Positions 7,781-15,168 of a stretch of 34,584 nt of DNA are shown piece after piece. Below the pieces are notes generated by a model. That model saw only the letters and a program-made list of their open reading frames with translations, was not told where the DNA came from and ran no database searches. The stretch's first letter is position 1. Each line of letters starts with the position of its first letter. The DNA lies in NCBI GenBank assembly GCA_002070945.1, contig MWEG01000024.1, positions 1 through 34,584 on the forward strand, in the 5' to 3' direction. The position numbers and the translations under genes were made by a program. Origin of the DNA: Lentisphaerae bacterium ADurb.Bin082. GTDB lineage: Bacteria; Verrucomicrobiota; Lentisphaeria; Oligosphaerales; Oligosphaeraceae.

Positions 7781-9317
7781 CCTCACCATCCCACCGGCGC
7801 CAGACACCTCTGACCACGCCGACCAAAATCATCCCTTGCACCCGCAGGCCGTGCCGCCCTCCCCGGAACAGCGCCGCGAGCTGCGGACGCGCCTGCGCGC
7901 CTACATCGACGCCTTCCAGCTCATCCCGCCTGTGCCGCTGGCGCGACTGCTCAGCCTGACCACGGACTTCCAGGCCAAGCACGGCATTCCGGAGCAATGG
8001 CGCGACTGGTGCGCTGTCACGGTCAGCAACGCCATCTGGGAAAAAGCCATCCGCCGCATCCCGCGTGAACGACGCCTGCTCCTCCTGCCGATCTGCATCC
8101 GCGACCACGACAGCTGCTCAGCCACCTTTGACGATCTTGGGCTGCTGTGCAACGATTGCGGTCGCTGCCTGGTTCCATCCTGGCAAAAGCAGGCCGAACA
8201 ACTCGGCATGGCGACCTTAGTCGCCGAATCATCCTCCCGCGTCGCCGCCTGGGTCGAAGCCGGTGAAATCGAGGCTGTCATCGGTGTGTCCTGCCTGGAC
8301 GCTCTGGGCAAAGCATTCCCTTCCATGAACCGACATGCCGTGCCGGGATACGGCATCCCCCTGAATCGCGACGGCTGCAAAAATACAAACTTTGACCATG
8401 ACGAACTGCTCTATGCACTGGCGCTCCCCGAAGAAAACCCGATTTTCACGCCGCCCCTGGCCGAGGTCCAAAACCATATCGAAGCCCTATTCCAAGACGA
8501 CACCCTGCGCCATCACCTGGCCATCGCCGAACACCACGACCTAAGCCAATTCCAGGCAGCCGCCCTCGGCGCTCTGTCTAAACACGGCAAGCACTATCGG
8601 CCTCTGCTGACCGTCCTGGTCTACCTAGCCTTGACTGAGTCCAGCAAAATTCCAGCCTGGGTTGACCGCATCGCCATCGCTGTCGAATGTTTCCACAAGG
8701 CGTCGCTTATCCACGACGACATCGAGGACGGCGACGACTACCGCTACGGCGAGGAAACCATCCATCACCAGCTGGGCGTGCCCATCGCCATCAACGTCGG
8801 CGACTATTTGCTCGGCGAAGGCTACCGTCTGCTGGCCTCGAACCAACTCCCAGCGTCGCAGCGAGCCGAACTAGTCGCCGCCGCTGCGGAGGGGCACTGC
8901 CAACTGTCCATCGGCCAAGCCCGCGAATTTGAACTCCACCATGCCCAGCCCAGCCTCGACACGGTCATCAATACCTTCCGGCTCAAAACCGCGCCAGCCT
9001 TCCACGTCGCCTTCCTCCTAGGCGCCATCGCTGCTGGCAAGGCTGACGACCATCGCGAAACCCTGCTCCGCCTGTCCGACGCACTCGGCGTGGCCTATCA
9101 GCTCCAGGATGACCTCGAAGACGACGGCGACCCGGCTTCCCTGGTCACTCACCTCAGCCAGGCCAACGGCGTTTCCCTGTCGGAGGCAGCTGCTGCTGTC
9201 CTCAACCTGTACCGCAACTATCGCAGCCAGGCGTTCAACGCCATCGACCAAGTCAACAACATGCAACTGAAAATCCTCCTCGCTCGCGTCACAGAAAAAA
9301 TCCTCCCGGAAAAATGA
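7773..9317 (+). CDS. DUF116 - polyprenyl diphosphate synthase fusion
   Basis: Predicted 514-aa two-domain protein. Residues about 40-215 match DUF116: LLPICIRDHDSC, then a Cys cluster C126-x2-C129-x2-C132 (LLCNDCGRCLVP), then VIGVSCLDALGKAF and GIPL. Residues about 235-510 are an all-alpha trans-isoprenyl diphosphate synthase. It has HGKHYRPLL near the start (IPP-binding GK..RP), the first Asp motif DDIED at 315-319, GDYLLG, and the second motif DDLED at 446-450. Both Mg-binding motifs are intact, so chain elongation from IPP looks feasible; length specificity cannot be read. The ATG at 7773 overlaps the radical SAM stop by 8 nt; an upstream in-frame ATG at 7692 lies inside that gene and is rejected. 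A cysteine-rich DUF116 on a prenyl synthase is unusual and may bind Fe-S or zinc. It ends the first gene run. Confidence 0.9.
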   Translation: MADLTIPPAPDTSDHADQNHPLHPQAVPPSPEQRRELRTRLRAYIDAFQLIPPVPLARLLSLTTDFQAKHGIPEQWRDWCAVTVSNAIWEKAIRRIPRERRLLLLPICIRDHDSCSATFDDLGLLCNDCGRCLVPSWQKQAEQLGMATLVAESSSRVAAWVEAGEIEAVIGVSCLDALGKAFPSMNRHAVPGYGIPLNRDGCKNTNFDHDELLYALALPEENPIFTPPLAEVQNHIEALFQDDTLRHHLAIAEHHDLSQFQAAALGALSKHGKHYRPLLTVLVYLALTESSKIPAWVDRIAIAVECFHKASLIHDDIEDGDDYRYGEETIHHQLGVPIAINVGDYLLGEGYRLLASNQLPASQRAELVAAAAEGHCQLSIGQAREFELHHAQPSLDTVINTFRLKTAPAFHVAFLLGAIAAGKADDHRETLLRLSDALGVAYQLQDDLEDDGDPASLVTHLSQANGVSLSEAAAAVLNLYRNYRSQAFNAIDQVNNMQLKILLARVTEKILPEK

Positions 9318-9644
9318 CGCCTAAGCTCGGAATGGCCGCTATTTGAGTCAAATATCACTTTCCATCACCCACACATTACACATTGCCGATTTATCACAAA
9401 CTGCATATCAATCATTTATGCAAGCACTTGCGCCGTAGGCGCTTAACCATGCTTAACCCCAGGCTTTAGCCTGGGGATAGCCCCCCAAAAAAGTGTGCCC
9501 CGTAGGGGCACTACCGGACGTCCACCAATACAACCACAGTGTCAAGTCTCCCTTCCTATCACCACATTCCGCACACCCCGGAAAAATGACGCACCACGCC
9601 GGCTCAGCCGTCGTCTTTTTTGACGGCCTTTCCGCCCCTGCATA
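9318..9644. other. Intergenic region with hairpin repeat
   Basis: A gap of 327 bases separates two gene runs on the same strand. It has no convincing ORF. Most of it is the multi-hairpin repeat (9412-9535). A short stem (gccgtc/gacggc, 9608-9628) with a T-rich loop lies before the next gene and is not a canonical terminator. The gap may hold a second promoter, but no clear boxes were found. Confidence 0.6.
9412..9535 (-). repeat. Multi-hairpin dispersed repeat, copy 1 (inverted relative to copy 2)
   Basis: Three consecutive palindromes: gcgcc-gta-ggcgc (9430-9442), ccccaggctttagcctgggg (9457-9476) and gtgcccc-gta-ggggcac (9495-9511). The reverse complement aligns with 29102-29234 over the whole length with a few substitutions and small indels near the ends. 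It contains no ORF and looks like a REP/MITE-type dispersed element. Confidence 0.8.
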
Positions 9645-10529
9645 ATGTCACGCTCACTTTCAACCCTCATGTTCCAAACCATCCGCGGCGGCTGGCAGCA
9701 ATGCCACCCGGAGACTGCCGTGCGAATGCATGCGTTCGTGCGTTCCCGGCTGGCTCAGCCAGGCGGATTCGCTGACCGACACGGCCAGCCTGACCTCTAC
9801 TACACTATGTTTGGCCTGCTCTTCGCAGCCGCAACCGAGATGCCGATAGACCTCAACGCTATGGAGCGCTATCTCCAAAACTTCGCTCCGCAGACCCTCG
9901 ACCTGGTGCACCTGGCCAGCCTGACCCGTTCATGCTTGCTGGTCCAGCACCTCCGCCAGTCCTCCCACGCAGCCTGGCCTCGTCAAACACTGCCGCCCAC
10001 GCTGCGTGACGCCTATAACGCCCTCGACAACGGCGACTTGGAGCGCTTTCCCCATCGCGATCCCTGGTCGCCCTATTCGCAAATGCTCAGTTGGTCGCTG
10101 GCCGAAGACCTCGGCTTAAACTATATTCCCCAAAGCCTGGCCCGATACCGCCTGGCAGACGGCATGTTCGCCAACCTCCCTGGCAACGCCGCGCCAGCCG
10201 TCAATGCCACCGCAGCCGCGCTCGTGCTCCTGAACGCCACTGGTGCTGACCGACGCGCCCTCCAGCCCGACTTGCAGCGGCTCGCTGCCTTGCAGGCCCC
10301 GGACGGCGGCTTCCCTGCCACGCCCTCCAGCCCAGCTGCTGACCTGCTCTCAACCGCCACTGCCAGCCTGGCGCTGACCTGCTGCCAACATCCCCTGCCC
10401 TACTCTCTCAAACCATTTCTGCGCCAGGCCATCACCCGGGCCGGCGGTTTTGCGGCTCTTCCCGGCGATGACGCCCCTGACCTGGAATACACTATCTACG
10501 GCCTGATGGCCATGGGACTGACCCAATGA
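9645..10529 (+). CDS. Prenyltransferase / squalene-cyclase-type alpha/alpha-toroid protein
   Basis: Predicted 294-aa protein built of helical-hairpin repeats. GGFADRHGQPDLYYTMFGLL near residues 40-60, an internal APDGGFPATPSS, and a C-terminal GGFAALPGDDAPDLEYTIYGL are the glycine-rich turns of the prenyltransferase beta-subunit / squalene oxidase repeat fold. The DLVHLASLTRSCLL stretch also resembles Rab geranylgeranyl transferase beta-like bacterial proteins. It lacks a DxDD motif and is about half the length of a terpene cyclase, so it is unlikely to be a cyclase alone; it may bind a prenyl chain or pair with the next protein. Its stop overlaps the larger cyclase-like start by 4 nt. Function is inferred from fold and neighbour. 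Confidence 0.8.
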   Translation: MSRSLSTLMFQTIRGGWQQCHPETAVRMHAFVRSRLAQPGGFADRHGQPDLYYTMFGLLFAAATEMPIDLNAMERYLQNFAPQTLDLVHLASLTRSCLLVQHLRQSSHAAWPRQTLPPTLRDAYNALDNGDLERFPHRDPWSPYSQMLSWSLAEDLGLNYIPQSLARYRLADGMFANLPGNAAPAVNATAAALVLLNATGADRRALQPDLQRLAALQAPDGGFPATPSSPAADLLSTATASLALTCCQHPLPYSLKPFLRQAITRAGGFAALPGDDAPDLEYTIYGLMAMGLTQ

Positions 10530-12268
10530 CTTCCCACGACTATCAACGACTGAGTTCTGAACTGCTGGCCCGCCGCCGACCAACCGGCGACTGGAACGGC
10601 CTCCTGGCCTCATCAGCCATATCGACCGCAACCGCCGCCATCGCCCTCTATGAACTCGACCACGTCCGTCACGCCCAGCCCATCGCTGCGGCCTGCCAAT
10701 GGCTGGCTGACACCCAGCTCGACAACGGCGCCTGGGGAGACACCCCAGAATCCCCGCCCAACCTGACCGCCAGCCTGCTCGCAGGCGCCGCCTTGATGCG
10801 AACAAAAACCAACCCGGCAGCCGCAGACAAAGCCCAGAAATACCTGACCACAATCCTCGGCGATTTCTCACCAGCAGCCATCCGAGCCGCCATTCTGAAA
10901 AAATATGGCAAGGATTTGACCTTTGCCGTGCCCATCCTCGCTCTCTGCACTGCCACCGGCCTGCTGAATGACTGCGACTACCCGTGGCAAAAAATGCCGC
11001 AATTGCCCTTTGAGCTGACGCTTCTGCCCCGGGCATGCTACCGTTTCCTCAACCTCCGGGTCGTCAGCTACGCCCTTCCCGCCCTGATGGCCATCGGCAT
11101 CGCCCAGGCAACCCAGGCCCGACCGGGGCTGGTGATTTCCTTCCGCCGTCGGTTGATTCCAGCCGTGCTGCGCCGACTCATCCCCTTGCAGCCGCTCTCC
11201 GGCGGATTTCTGGAAGCCGCCCCTCTCACCGCCTTCTGCGTCATCTGCCTCGCCGCTGCCAATCACCGCGACCACCAAGTCGCCCGCGAAGGCGAACGAT
11301 TCCTGCTCACAACCGTCCGGCCCGATGGCTCCTGGCCGATTGACACCAGCCTGGCGCAATGGTGTACTTCCCTGGCCGCGAAAGCAGTCGCGCCAGTCCT
11401 GTCCGACGCCGAACGCAACACCCTCGCCGAACTGATCCGAAAACGCCAGTTCGACGATGTCCACCCATTCACCGGCGCACTGCCCGGCGGCTGGGCCTGG
11501 ACGTATCAGTCAGGAGCAGTCCCTGACGCCGATGACTCCTCCGCAGCCCTGATCGCCCTCCATGCCCTGCAACCAGACCAACCAACGCCAGCCGTTGCCA
11601 AGGGCTGCGCCTGGCTGATGCAACTGCAAAACCGCGACGGCGGCATCCCGACCTTCTGCCGAGGCTGGGGAAAACTGCCCTTTGACCGTAGCTGTCCTGA
11701 CATCTCTGCCCACGCCTTCCACGCCCTTGACCTCTGGCGTGACACGCTCCCGCCGCACCTCAGCCGCCAAGTCGAACGCAGCCAGCAACGCATCCTCGAC
11801 TTTCTCGCGAACAACCAGCAGCCAGATGGCTCCTTCCTCCCGCTCTGGTTCGGCGAACAACTGTCACCGAACGGCCAGGCACCAGTCTACGGCGCTGCTG
11901 TCGTCCTCGAAAATACTCCTGGCCTGACCGAGCCGTGGCGCCTCCGCGCCCGCGATTACCTGCTCGCCGCACAACTTCCTTCCGGCGGCTGGGGTGCAGA
12001 CGCCCGAAAAGATGCCCCTGCTCGCTTCCTCTTCACGGCCAGAGCCGTTGCCGCCCTCGCCGTCTGCCCTGGCCAAGAAGTTGACAAAGCCATCCAAAGA
12101 GGCCTTGACTTCCTGCGCACCGCACCGCCCAACCTCGACGACTTGCCCCCCGAACCGATCGGATTATATTTCTCCGAACTGTGGTACTCCGAACAACTGT
12201 ACCCCCACATCTTCCTGACCAGAGCCTTCCTGGCCGCCAGTCAGCGTCAAAATCAAGCCATCGGCTGA
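10526..12268 (+). CDS. Class II terpene cyclase-like protein (squalene-hopene cyclase family)
   Basis: Predicted 580-aa alpha/alpha-toroid protein, slightly shorter than squalene-hopene cyclases (about 630). VPDADDSSAALIAL contains an intact DxDD (Asp334, 336, 337), the acid that protonates the substrate in class II cyclases, at the expected mid-protein position. QW-type repeats recur: TQLDNGAWGD, RPDGSWPID, LQNRDGGIP, NQQPDGSFLPLWFG and QLPSGGWGA. TFCRGWGKLPFDRSCPD(I)SAHAF is typical of squalene-cyclase-like proteins from Planctomycetes. Substrate could be a C20-C40 polyprenyl or its diphosphate, presumably supplied by the synthase two genes upstream; this is inference. It overlaps the small toroid gene by 4 nt, and the next gene follows after 14 bases. 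Classical hopanoid partners (squalene synthase, HpnH) are not identifiable here, so hopene synthesis should not be assumed. Confidence 0.85.
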   Translation: MTSHDYQRLSSELLARRRPTGDWNGLLASSAISTATAAIALYELDHVRHAQPIAAACQWLADTQLDNGAWGDTPESPPNLTASLLAGAALMRTKTNPAAADKAQKYLTTILGDFSPAAIRAAILKKYGKDLTFAVPILALCTATGLLNDCDYPWQKMPQLPFELTLLPRACYRFLNLRVVSYALPALMAIGIAQATQARPGLVISFRRRLIPAVLRRLIPLQPLSGGFLEAAPLTAFCVICLAAANHRDHQVAREGERFLLTTVRPDGSWPIDTSLAQWCTSLAAKAVAPVLSDAERNTLAELIRKRQFDDVHPFTGALPGGWAWTYQSGAVPDADDSSAALIALHALQPDQPTPAVAKGCAWLMQLQNRDGGIPTFCRGWGKLPFDRSCPDISAHAFHALDLWRDTLPPHLSRQVERSQQRILDFLANNQQPDGSFLPLWFGEQLSPNGQAPVYGAAVVLENTPGLTEPWRLRARDYLLAAQLPSGGWGADARKDAPARFLFTARAVAALAVCPGQEVDKAIQRGLDFLRTAPPNLDDLPPEPIGLYFSELWYSEQLYPHIFLTRAFLAASQRQNQAIG

Positions 12269-12282
12269 ACCAGCCTAACACC

Positions 12283-13716
12283 ATGCGCGACCGCCTTATC
12301 ATCGCTCTTTTCACCGGCATCTACCTGGCCGCCGCTGCGGCCGGCATTGTCGCCTTTGCCACTGTCACCCCAAGCCGGGACATCACCCGCTCGCTGCCAG
12401 ACATGGACGGCGCCGAAACCCGTGCCGCCGCTATCGACGAGGTGACCATCGGCGAAAACTTCCAGCGTTTCCCAATAGCTGACCCGGAAGCCGACGCCGA
12501 GGACTACCCCTGGCCAGGCTTCCGCGGACCACGGCGAGACAATATTGCTGACAATGCACCACCGCTCGGACATGACTGGCCCCCAGACGGCCCGCCGCTG
12601 CGCTGGCGAATTTCGCTCGGCGAAGGCTACGCCGCACCAGTCGTGGCCAAACAACGCGTCTATGTGCTTGATTACCTGGAAGAAGAAAAAGCCGACGCAC
12701 TGCGCTGCTTCTCCCTGAAGGACGGGGGCGAGTTGTGGCGCCGCTCCTACTACAACGACATCCGCCGCAATCATGGCAAGTCGCGCACCGTCCCTGCCGT
12801 CGCCGCAGACACAGTCGTCACCATCGGCCCCAGGGCGCATGTGATGGCCGTTGACGCACTCTCCGGCGACCTGCTCTGGACCCGTGACATGATTCGACAG
12901 GACGGAACGGAAATCCCGCAATGGTACACCGGCCAATGCCCGCTCATTGATGGCGACCGCGCTATCCTGGCGCCAGCCGGCGACAACGCCCTCCTGCTCG
13001 CCATCAACCTCAGGACCGGCGACACGATTTGGAGCCTGCCCAACCACCTCGGCCTCAAAATGTCCCACAGCTCTGTCATGATTATGACCTTGCACGAGGT
13101 GAAACAATATGTCTACGCTGGCCTCGGCGGCATCATCGGCGTCTCCATGGACGGCGAATTGCTCTGGAGTTCCCGCGACTGGCAGCCGCCGGTCTGGGCG
13201 CCTTCACCGGTCCAAATCAGCCAGGACCGGCTGTTCCTGACCGCAGGCTATGGCATGGGCTCGGCTTTACTGCAAGTAACCCACGACCAAAACGGCTGGC
13301 AGGCTGCCCTTCTGGACAAATGGAAACCGACCCTCGCCCCAGCCGCTGAGCAGCAGACGCCCATCTTCCATCACGGCATGCTCTTCACCATCCAACCCAA
13401 GGACGCCGGCGCACGACGCGCTCAGCTGGTGGCCGCTGATCCTAGCCGCCTGCCAGACATTGTCGCCGCGTCCGGCCGCGAAATGCGGTTCGGCATAGGA
13501 CCTTTCCTGCTGGCTGATGACAAATTCTGGATTCTTGACGATGACGGCCAACTGTCTATCCTCGCGTTCCAGGACAACGCCTTCACCCTTCTCGGTCGCC
13601 ATCGCGTCCTCCCTGGTGTTGATTCCTGGGGTCCCATCGCCCTTGCCGGTGACCTCATGCTCGTCCGCGATTCCACTTCCATGGCCTGCCTGGAACTGAA
13701 AAGGACCAACCCATGA
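12283..13716 (+). CDS. Membrane-anchored PQQ-like beta-propeller protein
   Basis: Predicted 477-aa protein with an N-terminal hydrophobic helix (residues about 4-28, LIIALFTGIYLAAAAAGIV) acting as an uncleaved anchor or signal peptide. A PQQ-like propeller domain begins at YPWPGFRGPRRDN and continues with repeated blade motifs (FSLKDGGELWRR, VDALSGDLLWTRD, INLRTGDTIWS, VSMDGELLWSS). It belongs to the same broad family as the proteins at 4585 and 17093 but is clearly diverged from both. The ATG at 12283 lies 14 bases after the cyclase stop; the longer ORF from 12181 overlaps the cyclase and is rejected. The final 4 nt overlap the next gene. Probably extracytoplasmic; catalytic activity is unproven. 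Confidence 0.85.
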   Translation: MRDRLIIALFTGIYLAAAAAGIVAFATVTPSRDITRSLPDMDGAETRAAAIDEVTIGENFQRFPIADPEADAEDYPWPGFRGPRRDNIADNAPPLGHDWPPDGPPLRWRISLGEGYAAPVVAKQRVYVLDYLEEEKADALRCFSLKDGGELWRRSYYNDIRRNHGKSRTVPAVAADTVVTIGPRAHVMAVDALSGDLLWTRDMIRQDGTEIPQWYTGQCPLIDGDRAILAPAGDNALLLAINLRTGDTIWSLPNHLGLKMSHSSVMIMTLHEVKQYVYAGLGGIIGVSMDGELLWSSRDWQPPVWAPSPVQISQDRLFLTAGYGMGSALLQVTHDQNGWQAALLDKWKPTLAPAAEQQTPIFHHGMLFTIQPKDAGARRAQLVAADPSRLPDIVAASGREMRFGIGPFLLADDKFWILDDDGQLSILAFQDNAFTLLGRHRVLPGVDSWGPIALAGDLMLVRDSTSMACLELKRTNP

Positions 13717-14369
13717 AATTATCCCTGCCACAATTCGTCCTGTTTGCCTTAGGACTGCTCGTTCTCGCAGGCTCAGGCATCCTGATCTTCCGCCTGAACT
13801 CGCCCAGCCCAGAGCACGTCGCGGAAAACGCCGAGGTGACAGTGCTGCCAGACGTCCCTAAACCGCCGCCATTGCAGTTGAATGGACTGGAATTCAGCGT
13901 TGACCGCGAGCGTTTCCTCGTCCAAGCCAAGTCAGTCGCCACTGGCGAAACCGTCTGGGAGTCAACCGGAATGGACCGTTTCATCATCCCCGGAGACGCA
14001 TTTCCCCTTGACCTCTCTCCGGAAGGCAACCTCTGGGTCGGCAACGTCGGCCGCAAACGCCTTGAGCAGCTTGACCCGCAAACTGGACGCTTCCTCGCCT
14101 CCTGGGCGCCGCAGGAGGCGTTCTTAGGCTGCTGCAATCCAGTCCGCTTCGCCGCCCTCCGGAACGGGCACTTTGTCACCGTTGAAAAAGGCGTCCGCCA
14201 GGCCCGCGTGTTCGACCCAGCCGGCAACGTCGTCCGCGTTATCACGAGCGAGCTGTCGTCTTCCGAATTCAACTACCAGCTCGTTCATGTCCCTGACTGC
14301 GTTTATATTATTGACAAGCAGTTGAACCGCGTCTGGACCGTGCCTGATCCGGAGGCTCCGGAACAGTAG
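13713..14369 (+). CDS. Small membrane-anchored NHL/propeller-like protein
   Basis: Predicted 218-aa protein. Residues about 8-28 (FVLFALGLLVLAGSGILIF) form a single N-terminal membrane helix. The remainder holds NHL-like strands: PLDLSPEGNLWVGN, LEQLDPQTGRFLASW, RNGHFVTVEKG and ARVFDPAGNVVRV, followed by VYIIDKQLNRVWTV. Only about three or four blades fit in this length, so it could not close a six-bladed propeller alone and may oligomerise or sit beside the preceding propeller, which it overlaps by 4 nt. I recognise no specific family. Likely faces the periplasm. Confidence 0.75.
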   Translation: MKLSLPQFVLFALGLLVLAGSGILIFRLNSPSPEHVAENAEVTVLPDVPKPPPLQLNGLEFSVDRERFLVQAKSVATGETVWESTGMDRFIIPGDAFPLDLSPEGNLWVGNVGRKRLEQLDPQTGRFLASWAPQEAFLGCCNPVRFAALRNGHFVTVEKGVRQARVFDPAGNVVRVITSELSSSEFNYQLVHVPDCVYIIDKQLNRVWTVPDPEAPEQ

Positions 14370-14425
14370 CCTTCGGCCGCAGTCGCGTCTTTTTTTGCCA
14401 ACCCATTTTCTCCTTTTTCTTGATT

Positions 14426-14626
14426 ATGACACGCCGCGAGTTTATCACTTCTGCCATTCGCCTGGCCCTTGTCGCCTTCTTGGCGCGACTGCTGTTCCGT
14501 TCGTCTCGCACTTCCCGTGCGCCGCTCCAGGAGCACTGCCGCGCTCAGGGCGTCTGCCGTGGCTGCCACTACCTCGCTACCTGCGGCCACCCCACCGCGC
14601 GCTCATTCCGGGAGGCCACCCGATGA
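14426..14626 (+). CDS. Small twin-arginine-signal protein with four cysteines
   Basis: Predicted 66-aa protein. It begins MTRREFITSAIRLALVAFL: a twin-arginine consensus (TRREFI) with a hydrophobic core, pointing to Tat export or anchoring. A short C-terminal part carries C38, C44, C47 and C53 (C-x5-C-x2-C-x5-C) with nearby His48 and His55, enough ligands for one Fe-S cluster or a metal ion. The ATG at 14426 follows a 56-base gap after the NHL-like gene, and the stop overlaps the Tat-ferredoxin start by 4 nt, which supports it as a real gene. No known family is assigned; a small accessory Fe-S protein of the NapGH-like module is the best guess. Confidence 0.7.
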   Translation: MTRREFITSAIRLALVAFLARLLFRSSRTSRAPLQEHCRAQGVCRGCHYLATCGHPTARSFREATR

Positions 14627-15168
14627 ACCGACGACGCTTTGTCCAATACCTGCTCGGCACACTCCTGGCGCTGCCCGTCCTCAACCTGCTCCGCAAACGT
14701 CCGCAGCCAGCCAGGACCTTCTGGCAGATCAATCCAGAAAAATGCATCCAATGCGGCAAATGCGCCACTGCCTGCGTCAAAAAACCGTCTGCCGTCAAAT
14801 GCGTCCATCAATACGCCAGCTGCGGCTACTGCGACTTCTGCAGCGGCTATTACCATGATGACCGCATCCGCTTTGACACGGCCGCCGAGAACCAGCGCTG
14901 CCCCACGGGGGCCATCACCAGGACGTTCATCGAAGACCCCTATTTTGAATACAAAATCAACGAGGAACTCTGCATCGGCTGCGGCAAATGCGTCAAAGGC
15001 TGCGCCTCCTTTGGCAATGGCTCGCTGTTCCTGCAAGTCCGCCACAACCTCTGCCTCAATTGCAACCAGTGCCAAATCGCGCTGGTTTGCCCGGCTCACG
15101 CCTTTGTCAAAGTCCCGGCTGATAAGCCCTATATTTTCAAGACTCTTCCCGGGGAGGCGACGACATGA
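14623..15168 (+). CDS. Tat-type polyferredoxin, NapG-like
   Basis: Predicted 181-aa ferredoxin with an N-terminal MNRRRFVQYLLGTLLALPVL, a twin-arginine-like signal. Downstream are CIQCGKCATAC, a loop with extra cysteines (CVHQYASCGYCDFC) ending in RCPTGAI, CIGCGKCVKGC, and CLNCNQCQIALVCP. At least three 4Fe-4S clusters are expected. The organisation resembles NapG and related exported ferredoxins that pair with NapH-type membrane proteins, and the following gene encodes just such a partner, overlapping by 4 nt. The reading frame extends upstream to 14395, but the ATG at 14623 is chosen because it overlaps the stop of the 66-aa gene and starts directly at the Tat motif. Probably works on the outer face of the membrane. 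Confidence 0.88.
   Translation: MNRRRFVQYLLGTLLALPVLNLLRKRPQPARTFWQINPEKCIQCGKCATACVKKPSAVKCVHQYASCGYCDFCSGYYHDDRIRFDTAAENQRCPTGAITRTFIEDPYFEYKINEELCIGCGKCVKGCASFGNGSLFLQVRHNLCLNCNQCQIALVCPAHAFVKVPADKPYIFKTLPGEATT

Noticed and set aside
9608..9628. Possible intrinsic terminator gccgtc...gacggc
   Set aside because: The T-run is inside the loop, not after the stem, and it sits right before the next gene of the same strand.
10526..12268. Calling the cyclase a bona fide squalene-hopene cyclase (shc)
   Set aside because: DxDD and QW repeats are present, but length, neighbours and lack of squalene synthase genes do not prove hopene formation.
12181..12282. Upstream extension of the propeller frame into the cyclase gene
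   Set aside because: The ATG at 12283 starts directly before a hydrophobic anchor and follows the cyclase stop by 14 bases.
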